A stretch of DNA of 46,617 bases from Marinilabiliaceae bacterium (GTDB taxonomy: Bacteria > Bacteroidota > Bacteroidia > Bacteroidales > Marinilabiliaceae): the NCBI GenBank assembly GCA_016342595.1, contig JAEINY010000015.1:1-46617 (forward strand). The letters are read 5' to 3'. This document shows, in pieces, positions 12,225 through 21,154 of the stretch. Below the pieces are notes generated by a model that worked only from the letters and a program-made list of their open reading frames with translations, made no database searches and was not told the DNA's origin. Position numbers and translations under genes: made by a program. Within the stretch, counting starts at the first letter, position 1, and each line of letters begins with the position of its first letter.

Positions 12225-13798
12225 TTAATAATTGTTACTAATAGTTTTGTAATAATATTTATAAATTCTTAAACTTTCCTTTAAAGCATCTCTCTTAGGT
12301 TCACTAGAATAACCTTGATCAGTTTGAAATGTCCACTCTTTTTCAAATGAATAATAGTCTGGCTCTTTCACTGAATCATTATCCATTTTTTCTTTTAGAT
12401 AATTGACAAACATCTCCCATCTTGGTTTGTAAAAATCTAATAAAAGCCCTGACCATTCTCTATGTGCATATTCATGCAACCTACAATTTTTAAAAGACCA
12501 TGTAGTAATTTGAGTTCTGGCATTAAATTCGAAAAGATCTTTTTCTTTTGGATTTGTCCCTTTCTTTCTTGCTTCGTCAATCCATTTTCCAAGCATAAAA
12601 TTTTGATGAGAACTTAAAAGTCTATCCTGATCATCAATTAACTGAATAAATTGCTTGGAAGCTTTGTTTAAAGCCTTTTCGTCATGATTTTTATAAGCGA
12701 GGATCATTTTCTCATGAAGAACTTGAGCATAATTAGCAAGTACTTGTCGAGTAATGTCCAACAAATCGTAACGGAAACCTTCACTATCTTTTAATTTGTC
12801 AGCTTCTTTAATAAATAAAGACCAAGCTTTTAATAATTCTGAAGGTTCATAGTAAAACTTAGTTGTCCCCCACGTTGAAACGCTTCCAATTTCTATAGCT
12901 GGACGAGCACACAAAATTGATTCTGTTGTTCCTGGTTGAGGTGTACTATTGATTTTTTTACCATAAACTGTATTTCTCAATATCTGCCATGCATCATTGA
13001 TATTTTCATTTTCTTTTCCATACCGTCTTTTTGCGTAGTCAGATAACCAATTATTCAGATCAATTTTATTCTTATGCCATTTTAAGTCAAATAGCAATTC
13101 GTACATAACGTAGTTATTTTCAATCCCTTCCATTATACCCCCAATACCTTTTAAGCCTTTTGAGTATTCTGCATGGTTTAAGGCTTTGAAAGGTTCTTCA
13201 ACAACTGCATCCATTCGACCAAACATACCAACATTACCACCAAAATTTAGTATCATGTTCCATACCCATGGTCTTTGATCCCAACCATTGCTAACGGAAG
13301 ATTTATCCCATTTAAGGCCATCCAATCAATTTCTTCTTCCCATCTGGACCAATCCCAAAAAGCCATCGTATAATTGAAAGCACAATAATTTAAATAGTAT
13401 GAATAAGTAAAAGGACTTTTTTTAGTTACTGGTTGATCAAGTTTCAGCCAAGTTGAAGGATGTTGTATTCTCTTATCTTCCCATGAAACATGTGAATTAG
13501 CCTGATTCTTCAGAAACCAATTTAATCCTGATGCTAAACTAACTCTATTATTTCCTTCAATAATAATTTTATTATTATTTGTTGATATTTTAAACTCATC
13601 AGTGTCACCCGAGGAATTTCTTAGTTGAAAAATAAAATATTTTGCTAATTCTTCACCTAAGACTCTCTCAGATAATGCAAATGCCACTGTGTCATTTTTA
13701 ATATTTATGTTTTCTGCGGTAGAGCATACAGTAAAAATCATTAAACCGATTACTGCTATGAATGCTTTGTGGTGGTTGTTTAAAATTTTTTTCATCAT
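12225..13798 (-). pseudogene. GH89 alpha-N-acetylglucosaminidase with internal deletion and frameshift
   Basis: Two reading frames together make the ends of a second GH89 protein. The first (13798 to 13253) has a signal peptide, the NAGLU N-domain and the barrel start up to NGINLPLAMVG. The second (from about 13325 to 12225) resumes at WDQRPWVWNM and carries the MEGIENN nucleophile region and the helical C-terminal domain. Compared with the intact neighbour, about 230 residues are missing at the junction, including the FNEM acid/base motif, and the join is out of frame. The product cannot be an active glycosidase. The nearby intact copy is clearly diverged, so this is an old second gene rather than a fresh duplicate. 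An assembly deletion is possible but less likely. Confidence 0.85.
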
Positions 13799-13832
13799 TG
13801 TGTTTTTAGTCCATTCTTTATTTTATAATGTT

Positions 13833-14072
13833 TTAATGTAGACTCCCGGATTTAATTATTTCTAATTTTTCTTTTAATTCATTTGCTTTTCTAATAGCAA
13901 ACATTCCAATAATTGTTGTTGATTTTCCCAGATAACACCATTCTTTTATAGGATTACTATTCTCTGTAACATTCGCTTTTTGATCATATATATTGAATAT
14001 TGCAAATAGTCTGATAAGGTTTGCCAGAATTTTACATTTTAACTTCATCCTTACAATTTTAAAAAACAACAA
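13833..14072 (-). CDS. Small hypothetical protein or gene relic
   Basis: This is a 79-codon frame upstream of the damaged GH89 gene and on the same strand. The predicted product is basic, has a weakly hydrophobic N-terminus (ILANLIRLFAIFNIY) and ends with GKSTTIIGMFAIRKANELKE. I recognise no family. Internal ATG at about 14048 is an alternative start. Given the decayed genes around it, it may be the tail of an older gene rather than a working one. Confidence 0.25.
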   Translation of the reverse strand: MLFFKIVRMKLKCKILANLIRLFAIFNIYDQKANVTENSNPIKEWCYLGKSTTIIGMFAIRKANELKEKLEIIKSGSLH

Positions 14073-14099
14073 TCCTTTTCATTGAAGTATTATAGGATA

Positions 14100-14255
14100 G
14101 CACTTTTCCCGGAGCAAATGTTAAATGTTGTACTCCAATAATGGCAAATTTATACAGACAAGATAAACCTATGTTAGCAAAGAGATTCACTTATTTCGCA
14201 AATAGTTTCATAAATAAATCTATTTATCAACTTGTTAATTGTATATTTAGCAATT
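14100..14255. promoter_or_regulatory. Divergent promoter region between the GH89 operon and the AraC regulator
   Basis: A very AT-rich spacer separates the minus-strand operon from the plus-strand regulator. It contains an inverted repeat AAATAG / CTATTT around 14200-14223, just before the regulator start, which could be an operator. No promoter boxes can be assigned with confidence. Confidence 0.3.
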
Positions 14256-15053
14256 ATGAGCAACATAAACTACGATTTTCCAATTACGCGTATTTCGTGT
14301 CCGGTTGAAAATGTAACTGGTGTTTGGGAATTTATAAGACCACCTTTTTTCAAGTATCTCTGTTATTCTTTGCCAGGCCATTTACTTCATCTTGTAACGA
14401 AAGGTTCGTATACGATAAAGATAAACAGTAGAGAATATAATGTTAAAGCTGGTGATGTAATATATTATTATGAGGCTGAAGAAGTTGAAACAATAGGTGA
14501 TGAGACTGAAGTGATTTTTTATTCCGTAGGTTTTCAGGCTCAAAAATTGTTGCCATTACCTATTGATAGGCGGGTGTTTTCTGTCAATCCAAATACTCAA
14601 AAGATGTTTTACGAGCTCTATGAGGGGTTTTCATTAACAAATGAAATGAATCGGAGTTTTCGGGTTTATTCGAGCTTGTTGAATATTTTGAATAGCATCG
14701 AAGGTCTGTATAGTGATACACATAGCGGTATTGATGAAAAGGAAGAACTGTGGTGGGCATTGGAACGACGCATTCGTAGAAATAAAACATTTAGGATATC
14801 ACTTGTTGAACTAGGTAGAATTGCAGGATACAGCAAATCAACAATCATACGCTCATGCAGAAAAGTGACAGGAGGAACACCGATGCAACGTATTCAAAGA
14901 ATTCGGATGGAAGAAGCAAGAGGGCTATTAAGCTTTGCTCATCTTAATGTATCTCAGGTGGCAGAATACCTTGGTTATCCAAGAATTAATGAATTTTCGC
15001 GGGAGTTTTCAAAGTATTATAACAAACCACCAAGTGTGTTGATAGTTAAATAA
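14256..15053 (+). CDS. AraC family transcriptional regulator
   Basis: From ATG 14256 the protein has 265 residues. The N-terminal half (about 10-150) is a cupin-like sensing domain (VKAGDVIYYYEAEEVE). The C-terminal 100 residues carry two helix-turn-helix motifs, with VELGRIAGYSKSTIIRSCRKV and a second helix pair around NVSQVAEYLGYPRINEFSR. The frame can also start from a TTG at 14232, but ATG 14256 gives a normal N-terminus. It is divergent from the GH89/kinase-etherase/transporter operon, so it is the natural candidate activator, responding to an imported sugar. That assignment is by context only. Confidence 0.85.
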   Translation: MSNINYDFPITRISCPVENVTGVWEFIRPPFFKYLCYSLPGHLLHLVTKGSYTIKINSREYNVKAGDVIYYYEAEEVETIGDETEVIFYSVGFQAQKLLPLPIDRRVFSVNPNTQKMFYELYEGFSLTNEMNRSFRVYSSLLNILNSIEGLYSDTHSGIDEKEELWWALERRIRRNKTFRISLVELGRIAGYSKSTIIRSCRKVTGGTPMQRIQRIRMEEARGLLSFAHLNVSQVAEYLGYPRINEFSREFSKYYNKPPSVLIVK

Positions 15054-15119
15054 TATATTTAGAGCTTGTTAATTAGGATGTTTTATTGTAAAATTTTTAA
15101 ATCTAACATATTTATTAAT

Positions 15120-15161
15120 GAAATTTAAAAAGAGGCTGCTCAAAAAGTATCGAACAGCCTC
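15120..15161 (-). terminator. Hairpin, best read as a terminator on the minus strand
   Basis: GAGGCTG (15132-15138) pairs with CAGCCTC (15155-15161). On the minus strand the stem is followed at once by TTTTTAAATTT, so it fits the end of a minus-strand gene. The only candidate is the SusD relic ending at 15210. It could also help end the AraC transcript on the plus strand, where T residues follow only after a gap. Confidence 0.55.
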
Positions 15162-15209
15162 CAATTAGCAAGTTTTTAATATCCATAATTCTGCTTTATT
15201 TTTGGATTC

Positions 15210-15310
15210 TCATCTATTACCTCTCTTTTCAGCTTCACTAAGAAATTTTCCATGACGAATAAGATCTTCTCTTCTATGACCTTCCATCCATAATTCCCTA
15301 AAGCGTTCGT
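15210..15310 (-). pseudogene. SusD/RagB C-terminal fragment (relic)
   Basis: On the minus strand from about 15310 the frame reads ERFRELWMEGHRREDLIR and continues HGKFLSEAEKRGNR before a stop at 15210-15212. The ELWMEGHRRxDLIRxGKF pattern is the conserved near-C-terminal block of SusD/RagB glycan-binding lipoproteins. Nothing upstream of it on that strand continues the family, because the plus-strand sulfatase relic starts there. Only about 33 codons survive. The other minus-strand frame here, open for 72 codons, is a shadow. Confidence 0.7.
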
Positions 15311-15311
15311 G

Positions 15312-15548
15312 TCAGGGAGAAGAGTTGCAGAAGTGGAAATGCCAACGCTACATGCGTGATTACCTGGTTTGATAAACGATTCATGTATGAGCAATCGATG
15401 CGTACACCTCTGTTAATGTTTGCCTGGCCGAATTAAAGAAGGTGTTAAATTCGATAAACTGGTGCAAAATATATACAGTGCTCCTGAGAATAAAGCACTG
15501 ATTGAACAATTGAAGTCTCAATTATTGAAATTGCAGGAGACCTATTAA
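15312..15548 (+). pseudogene. Sulfatase relic with frameshifts and deletions
   Basis: Three plus-strand fragments in different frames make sense only as a decayed sulfatase. The first, about 15314-15366, reads QGEELQKWKCQRYMRDYL and stops. The second, shifted, is WFDKRFMYEQSMRTPLLM with FAWP, the block that follows the GEHGW motif in S1 sulfatases. The third, shifted again, is IKEGVKFDKLVQNIYSAPEN and then a C-terminal helix ending LKLQETY with a stop near 15548. Segments between them are missing, including everything N-terminal with the formylglycine site. It no longer encodes a protein. Confidence 0.75.
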
Positions 15549-15875
15549 GGATACTGATAGTAGTACTTATTAAATTCATGTTCTGGATGAAGATTTTCCT
15601 GGAAATAAGCCAGAATCAATAGTTATATTTTAATATCAACACAAAAAGCTGATTGAGTAAGCCGTGAGCTTACTTTATTTAGAGCGTTTGTTGAGGTATC
15701 CTTTTGATAAAAAGATAATTATAGTCGTTGATTCTTGAAAAGAGACTTGGGCAATTAGACCTGGGTCTCTTTGTATATTGGGAGGCTGATCCAATCAAAT
15801 TTCTGAGGAGAGTATATCATTTAATAAGATTTCATTAATTTTCACCTTGTTAAATTCTAGTAACAGGGATTCAAA
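15549..15875 (+). other. Spacer with two hairpins before the first ECF sigma gene
   Basis: No gene is visible. A perfect 7-bp hairpin AGTAAGC / GCTTACT (15656-15674) is followed by TTATTT. A second stem AAAGAGAC / GTCTCTTT spans 15739-15772. Both look like terminators or terminator remnants for whatever once ended here. The promoter of the sigma gene should lie between 15773 and 15875, but I cannot place it. Confidence 0.45.
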
Positions 15876-16439
15876 ATGGATGAAAACGATCTAATTTCCA
15901 GACTTAAAATGGGGGATGAGCAAGCCTTTGAATTGCTGTATCATAAATATTTCAGGCGGCTGTGTGCTTTTACGAATAAGTATTTGCATGACTATGAGTC
16001 AACACGTGAGGTCGTGCAGGAAGTATTTTATACCATCTGGAAAAACAGATCTCAACTTAAAACAGAGAAACCCATTCTTCCTTTTTTATTTCAATCAGCT
16101 AAAAATAGAAGCCTCAATGTTCTCGAGCACTCTAAAGTTGAGGATAAATATCAGGAAGTTATTAAGTATGCCTACCTGCAAGGCGATTTCTTTGATACTC
16201 AAGATTCCTTATTGGCCAAAGAACTGGAGGTGAAAATGGGGTCGATTATTGAATCCTTGCCAGAACATTGTCGGAAGATATTTTTGATGAGCCGTCATGA
16301 AGGGAAAAAATACAGAGAGATTGCTGACGAATTGGAAATCTCAGTAAAAACTGTGGAAACCCAGATGAATCGGGCTTTAAAGGTCTTTCGGACAGAATTG
16401 AAAGAATACCTCTCCATTGTTTTAATTGTACTTATTTAA
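15876..16439 (+). CDS. ECF-type RNA polymerase sigma factor (FecI-like, SusCD-associated)
   Basis: The protein has 187 residues. Region 2 is at about 10-75 (FELLYHKYFRRLCAFTNKYL, then the EVVQEVFYTIW block). Region 4 is near 120-175 with helix-turn-helix EGKKYREIADELEISVKTVE. Spacing and length fit the Bacteroidota sigma-70 ECF family that is paired with FecR anti-sigma factors. It lies 76 bp upstream of a FecR gene, with SusC and SusD downstream, so it should switch on this locus when the SusC protein binds its ligand. The unusually hydrophobic end (SIVLIVLI) is a small oddity. Confidence 0.9.
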   Translation: MDENDLISRLKMGDEQAFELLYHKYFRRLCAFTNKYLHDYESTREVVQEVFYTIWKNRSQLKTEKPILPFLFQSAKNRSLNVLEHSKVEDKYQEVIKYAYLQGDFFDTQDSLLAKELEVKMGSIIESLPEHCRKIFLMSRHEGKKYREIADELEISVKTVETQMNRALKVFRTELKEYLSIVLIVLI

Positions 16440-16469
16440 TCTTTTTTACTTTTTTTAAGAATTGTTGTA

Positions 16470-16495
16470 GGGGTAAAATGCACTCTTCCGGTATT
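16470..16495 (+). promoter_or_regulatory. Candidate ECF-sigma promoter before fecR (first locus)
   Basis: GGGGTA at 16470-16475 and CCGGTATTA starting at 16488 form a -35/-10-like pair with about 14 nt between the G run and CCGG. A T/A-rich stretch lies upstream. The fecR start follows at 16516. A similar G run sits before the second fecR. This is inference by comparison of two sites only. Confidence 0.3.
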
Positions 16496-16515
16496 ACCTA
16501 TTAGAAGGTGAAAAT

Positions 16516-17526
16516 ATGGAACGAGAGAAAGACTACAACAAAATACTTATTCGCTTTTTTGAGAAGACTGCTAATGATGAGGAACTGACTCAGTTATCAG
16601 AATGGCTGAAAGTTTCAGAGGAAAACCTGAGGTGTTTTGATGAATACAATGAGAGCTATCAATTGGCAGATATAACAGCCAAGAGTTGGCTGTATAATGT
16701 GGAGAATAATTATAAGGAACTAAAAAGTAGAATTCAAAATGAGGATCGAAAACCTATTGTTAGAATGATTTCCAATAGGCAGCTTATGTGGTGGAGAAGT
16801 GTGGCTGTAGTGGCATTGCTCCTTGCATTTACATTTTCAGGTTTACTGTTTTGGGGTGACCAATCTTTACCGTATGAAAGCCAGGTTGTACAGGTTATCA
16901 CTCCACGAGGTGAGAAGAGTGAAATTATCTTACCAGACGGAACTATAGTATGGCTTAATTCGGGCAGTAAATTGGAATACGTCTATGACCCGTACGCCAA
17001 ACGCCGTATTGCCAGTTTGAAAGGAGAAGGTTTTTTTGATGTGGCAAAAAATGAGGAAATTCCGTTTATCGTTAATACTGACCAGTTAGAAGTTAAGGTG
17101 TATGGTACCCGGTTTAATGTGTGTGCTTATGACGATGATAATGTGGTTGAAACCACATTGGAAGAAGGCAGTATTGGTTTATTGGTTAAAGGCACAGGCG
17201 AGCATTTATTGATTACCCCTGGTCAACAGGTTAAATATGATAAAATATCAAATCAAATGGCATTGACCGAGGTTAAGACAGATTTATTCACCTCCTGGAA
17301 AGAGCATAAATTGAAGTTTGATAATGCCTCATTTACTGAAGTAGTGAAAAAAATGGAACGTTGGTACGATGTGGATATAGAATTGGATCAGCAACTTAAC
17401 TACTCCCAACGATACACCATGACCATTAAAACAGAGAGTTTACGTGAGGTATTGGAGTTGATACAATTCACTACACCGGTCAATTATAAGATAAATGAAG
17501 ATGAAGTGATGATTTATGTGAAATAA
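16516..17526 (+). CDS. FecR family anti-sigma factor (first locus)
   Basis: The protein has 336 residues. A cytoplasmic N-terminal part (1-90) should bind the ECF sigma factor. One membrane segment lies at about 93-113 (SVAVVALLLAFTFSGLLFW). The periplasmic FecR domain begins at VITPRGEKSEIILPDG and includes LNSGSKLEY and GTRFNVCAYDD. A C-terminal DUF4974-type domain (FDNASFTEVVKKMERWYDV) ends the protein. It should receive the signal from the STN domain of the downstream SusC and release the sigma factor. Sigma, anti-sigma and transporter are consecutive, the usual order for this relay. Confidence 0.92.
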   Translation: MEREKDYNKILIRFFEKTANDEELTQLSEWLKVSEENLRCFDEYNESYQLADITAKSWLYNVENNYKELKSRIQNEDRKPIVRMISNRQLMWWRSVAVVALLLAFTFSGLLFWGDQSLPYESQVVQVITPRGEKSEIILPDGTIVWLNSGSKLEYVYDPYAKRRIASLKGEGFFDVAKNEEIPFIVNTDQLEVKVYGTRFNVCAYDDDNVVETTLEEGSIGLLVKGTGEHLLITPGQQVKYDKISNQMALTEVKTDLFTSWKEHKLKFDNASFTEVVKKMERWYDVDIELDQQLNYSQRYTMTIKTESLREVLELIQFTTPVNYKINEDEVMIYVK

Positions 17527-17542
17527 ACATAGAATGTAAAAA

Positions 17543-17596
17543 GGAAAGTGCGCTAACACTCTCCTTTCAATTAACTCGTGCGCTAACACGAATTTT
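17543..17596 (+). promoter_or_regulatory. Twin hairpins between fecR and susC (first locus)
   Basis: Two consecutive stem-loops share the loop CGCTAA. The first is GGAAAGTG-loop-CACTCTCC (17543-17564, one mismatch). The second is TCGTG-loop-CACGA (17576-17591), followed by ATTTTT. The stems differ in sequence but keep pairing around an identical loop. They may form a fecR terminator or attenuator limiting read-through into susC. The second locus has a hairpin at the same place (30343-30363). Confidence 0.5.
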
Positions 17597-17620
17597 TATA
17601 ACTAAAAGATTTTCAAATTT

Positions 17621-20600
17621 ATGAAAAAAAAATGGATGTTTAACATCAATAGGGATCGAACAGCCCTGTTGAGATGGTTACGGATTATGAAACTAACGAC
17701 TTGTTTTTTATTAGTAGCTTTTTTCCAGGTGTCAGCCAGTGTCTATTCTCAAAAAACACGGCTCAACTTGAGGGTGTTCAACTCTTCACTGAAAGAGATC
17801 TTTCACCAGATTGAACAAAAAAGCGAATTTACATTCCTCTACAACGATGCTAACATTGATGTGACCAGAAAAGTGTCACTGGATGTGAAAGATAAACGAG
17901 TAGAGGATATTCTTGAAGAGGTACTGGGAAATTCAGGGATTAATTATCGGATAGTGAATCAACAAATTATCCTGTTGGCTTCTCAGAATCAAGTAAAGTT
18001 TGAGACTCAACAAAAGGCATTAAGGGTGAACGGAAAAGTAATTGACGCACAAGGAGAACCAATGCCTGGTTTGAATGTGATTGAAAAAGCCAATCCGACA
18101 AACGGAGTGATTACCGGAATAGACGGCTCTTATTCTATTTCTGTCAATTCTGAAGATGCCATATTGATCTATTCCTTTATAGGTTTTGTGCAGCAGGAGA
18201 TCAAAGTAGCCGGGAGGACTGCCATTAATATAACTATGGTAGAAGAATCCATTAGTCTGAATGAAGTAGTTGCTATTGGGTATCAAACGGTACACAAAAG
18301 GGACCTTACCGCTTCTGTTTCCAGTATTCGGGCTGAAGATCTGGAGAATATTCCGGTAACTAGTGTGACTCAGTTGCTTGGTACCCAGTCTACAGGGGTT
18401 CAGACGGTATCTTTATCTGGAGCGCCTGGTTCCAGAGGATCAGTTGTTATCCGTGGAAATACAAGTATTTCAGGTAATTTGGATGCCAATTCGGCATTTA
18501 GTAATCCCCTTTATGTGGTGGATGGAGTTCAGACATCACTGGAGGATTTGGCCGGATTTGGTGTCTCCAATACCGATTATTTGGCGCAACTCAATCCTGC
18601 TGACATTGAAAGTATTGATATATTAAAAGATGCTTCTGCAGCAGCTATTTACGGGTCGCGGGGTGCCAATGGTGTTATTATTATTAATACCAAACAAGGA
18701 AAAGCACTGGATAAACCTGAATTTACGTTTACTGCAAATTATGGGGTACAACCCCAACCTGAATTGGTGCCCATGTTGGCGGGGGCGGCTGAAAGACGGG
18801 CTAAGATGGACATGATTGAACAGTGGTGGTTACATGATGAGCTGCAAAAAGGATCTGTACCCATCATGTTAACAGATAGTCTGAATCCAGCATTCAATAA
18901 CAATGTGGACTATCAGGGTATGTTCTATCAGACTGGTGTTACCCAACAATACTCTTTAAGTATGAGAGGTGGATCTGATGCATCCAACTACCGGTTGTCA
19001 GTAGGGTACAATGATAATAAGGGAGTAATTACAGCCACGGGTTTTAATAGGTACACATTGACGGGTAACATCAATTCAAAGGTTGGAAAAAACTTCAGTA
19101 ATCAATTTAGGACCAACTTTGTTTATACAGATACTGAAACCGGACAGGGGAATCCTTATCAGGATTCTTATGATATGAATAATGCACTGCCTGTCAGCCC
19201 TGCATCCCAGCAGTCATCTCTTTTTCAGATTACAGATGAAAAACGACAATCCTTAATGGGTGAGTTGGAAACAAAGCTAAACACCGATCGATATATTTCT
19301 ACCACCTTATCAAATTTAATGAGGTATGAATTCTATAAGGGATTAGCACTGAGTTCACAATTAACTACCGTGTACTCTACAACCAAGAAGAACTTCTATG
19401 AGCCGTCAGTGACGCGTCCGGAGGGGGATGGTTTCGCTAGTTATGCCTTGTATACCCGCTTGAATGTTTCTACTGATACCTATTTGAATTACTTAAAGGA
19501 TGTAGGAGATCATAATTTCACTGCCCTATTTGGTGTGAAAACCGATTATAACCGGTATGAGGACATGGCTTTAAATGCTGTGGGATTTGGTAGTGATGCC
19601 ATTAAGACAATCAACGAACGCTATAAAAAGGAAGAGATTAATGGTTATACCGATATTAGTGAAAACTCCTTATTATCTTATTTCGGTCGGGTTAGTTATA
19701 AATTCAAAGACCGCTATCTTATTGGTGGTACTTTTAGTATGGATGGTTCATCTCGTTTTGGTACTGATGTACGTTGGGCAAAATTCCCTTCTGTTTCAGC
19801 CGGATGGGTATTGTCTGAAGAGCCATTCGTTAAATCATTAGTATCTCATTTTGTAGATTATGCGAAAGTTAGATTCAGTTGGGGTGTCAATGGAAAGCAA
19901 TTCCAGCAGAACTACTTAAGATTTGGTTCCTATAACCTTGGTTATGGAGGTGCTTATCCGTTTTGGAATGGATATAATCAAATGGTCGTCTCTTCTTATG
20001 GTGGGACAACGGGAGTTGTACCAAATTATAATGCGATAGGAAATAATAAGCTTTCCTGGGAGAACTCTACGCAATGGGATATTGGCTTTGAGTTGGATAT
20101 GTTTAACAGGCGTGTCAACTTCACTTTTGATGCCTACCATAAGGAAACTGAAAAACTGTTTTTTGATGTATTATTTCCTGCCTATTCAGGGTATAATACA
20201 GCCAAAGCGAATGTGGCAGGTATTTTAAATTATGGTTGGGAATCGATGATCAATTACCATGTTTTCCCCAGGTCGAACGATTTACGCCTGGAGTTCACAT
20301 TGGGACTGTCCCATAATGAAAACTACATGAATGCACTTCCAAACGGGAACCGTGACTTTACCGGAAATGATTATGGATACGTAGTAGGTCAGCCCATTAA
20401 CCTCTATAAGATGTTCCTCAATGATTACATCATTGACGACCTCAGCCAACTGCCTGTGAATCCCTATACGGGTGAACCGCTGGCCGGAAAGAGTGCCTGG
20501 GCGGCTATCAGACCGGGATTCCCTATTTGGAAAGATCTGAATGGTGATTACATTTTAAATGAAACCCATGACTTGCAATTGGCTCGTGACTACTCACCAA

Positions 20601-21142
20601 TTCCGGACTTCACGGGTTCGTTTAATGTGAATCTGCAATATAAAGGATGGTATTTGCAAGCATATAGCCAATTCTCATTTGGTGCTGATATTAAAAATAC
20701 GGTATTGCAGAGTTATATGGATGCATATGACAGGAGTGGAACAGCCTGGGCAAAAAATGGATTGGCTGATTTAAGCATGTATTCATTCTGGGAACAACCG
20801 GGCGATGGAGCTGCCGGTGTACGATTCCCTGCAATGTATCCTGCCGCTACCGGTTTAGGCCCCTTCTACGGATTTAGGAGCAACCAAACCCTTTGGATTG
20901 AAAGTGGTGATTATTGGAAAATTACCAATGCTTCTTTAGGTTATACGTTTAGTAAAAACAGTATTATAGAACGATGGGGATTGAGCCGCTTGCGTTTGTA
21001 TACTTCTGTTTTGAATCCATGGATGTGGCAACGATCTGATGCAGTAGTGGATGCTTCACTGGTAGATGCTAAAGGGCATGTATTGGGTAACGGTTATCCT
21101 CAGGCATCGACAATCTCTTTTGGTATTGATGTAAGATTCTAA
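17621..21142 (+). CDS. susC: SusC/RagA-type TonB-dependent outer-membrane transporter with STN domain (first locus)
   Basis: The protein has 1173 residues. A signal peptide (about 20-44) follows a basic N-terminal extension. An STN signalling domain (about 50-120, SLKEIFHQIEQKSEFTFLYN) is next, then a carboxypeptidase-like regulatory domain (about 138-215, GKVIDAQGEPMPGLNVIEKA). After it come the TonB plug (LLGTQSTGVQTVSLSGAPGS, LKDASAAAIYGSRGANGVI) and a 22-strand-type beta barrel ending in a Phe-terminated strand (FGIDVRF). It should import a glycan oligomer together with the SusD lipoprotein and report occupancy to FecR through the STN domain. It is 13 bp upstream of susD. The ligand cannot be read from the sequence. 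Confidence 0.95.
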   Translation: MKKKWMFNINRDRTALLRWLRIMKLTTCFLLVAFFQVSASVYSQKTRLNLRVFNSSLKEIFHQIEQKSEFTFLYNDANIDVTRKVSLDVKDKRVEDILEEVLGNSGINYRIVNQQIILLASQNQVKFETQQKALRVNGKVIDAQGEPMPGLNVIEKANPTNGVITGIDGSYSISVNSEDAILIYSFIGFVQQEIKVAGRTAINITMVEESISLNEVVAIGYQTVHKRDLTASVSSIRAEDLENIPVTSVTQLLGTQSTGVQTVSLSGAPGSRGSVVIRGNTSISGNLDANSAFSNPLYVVDGVQTSLEDLAGFGVSNTDYLAQLNPADIESIDILKDASAAAIYGSRGANGVIIINTKQGKALDKPEFTFTANYGVQPQPELVPMLAGAAERRAKMDMIEQWWLHDELQKGSVPIMLTDSLNPAFNNNVDYQGMFYQTGVTQQYSLSMRGGSDASNYRLSVGYNDNKGVITATGFNRYTLTGNINSKVGKNFSNQFRTNFVYTDTETGQGNPYQDSYDMNNALPVSPASQQSSLFQITDEKRQSLMGELETKLNTDRYISTTLSNLMRYEFYKGLALSSQLTTVYSTTKKNFYEPSVTRPEGDGFASYALYTRLNVSTDTYLNYLKDVGDHNFTALFGVKTDYNRYEDMALNAVGFGSDAIKTINERYKKEEINGYTDISENSLLSYFGRVSYKFKDRYLIGGTFSMDGSSRFGTDVRWAKFPSVSAGWVLSEEPFVKSLVSHFVDYAKVRFSWGVNGKQFQQNYLRFGSYNLGYGGAYPFWNGYNQMVVSSYGGTTGVVPNYNAIGNNKLSWENSTQWDIGFELDMFNRRVNFTFDAYHKETEKLFFDVLFPAYSGYNTAKANVAGILNYGWESMINYHVFPRSNDLRLEFTLGLSHNENYMNALPNGNRDFTGNDYGYVVGQPINLYKMFLNDYIIDDLSQLPVNPYTGEPLAGKSAWAAIRPGFPIWKDLNGDYILNETHDLQLARDYSPIPDFTGSFNVNLQYKGWYLQAYSQFSFGADIKNTVLQSYMDAYDRSGTAWAKNGLADLSMYSFWEQPGDGAAGVRFPAMYPAATGLGPFYGFRSNQTLWIESGDYWKITNASLGYTFSKNSIIERWGLSRLRLYTSVLNPWMWQRSDAVVDASLVDAKGHVLGNGYPQASTISFGIDVRF

Positions 21143-21154
21143 ATTAAGAAAGAA

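Noticed and set aside
12225-13798. Two separate small genes instead of one GH89 pseudogene
   Set aside because: Both halves align in order with the intact GH89 neighbour, and each lacks what the other has. Neither makes a complete domain set.
15176-15394. 72-codon minus-strand frame in the relic region
   Set aside because: Its translation has no family. The other minus frame shows SusD and the plus strand shows a sulfatase, which explain the same bases.
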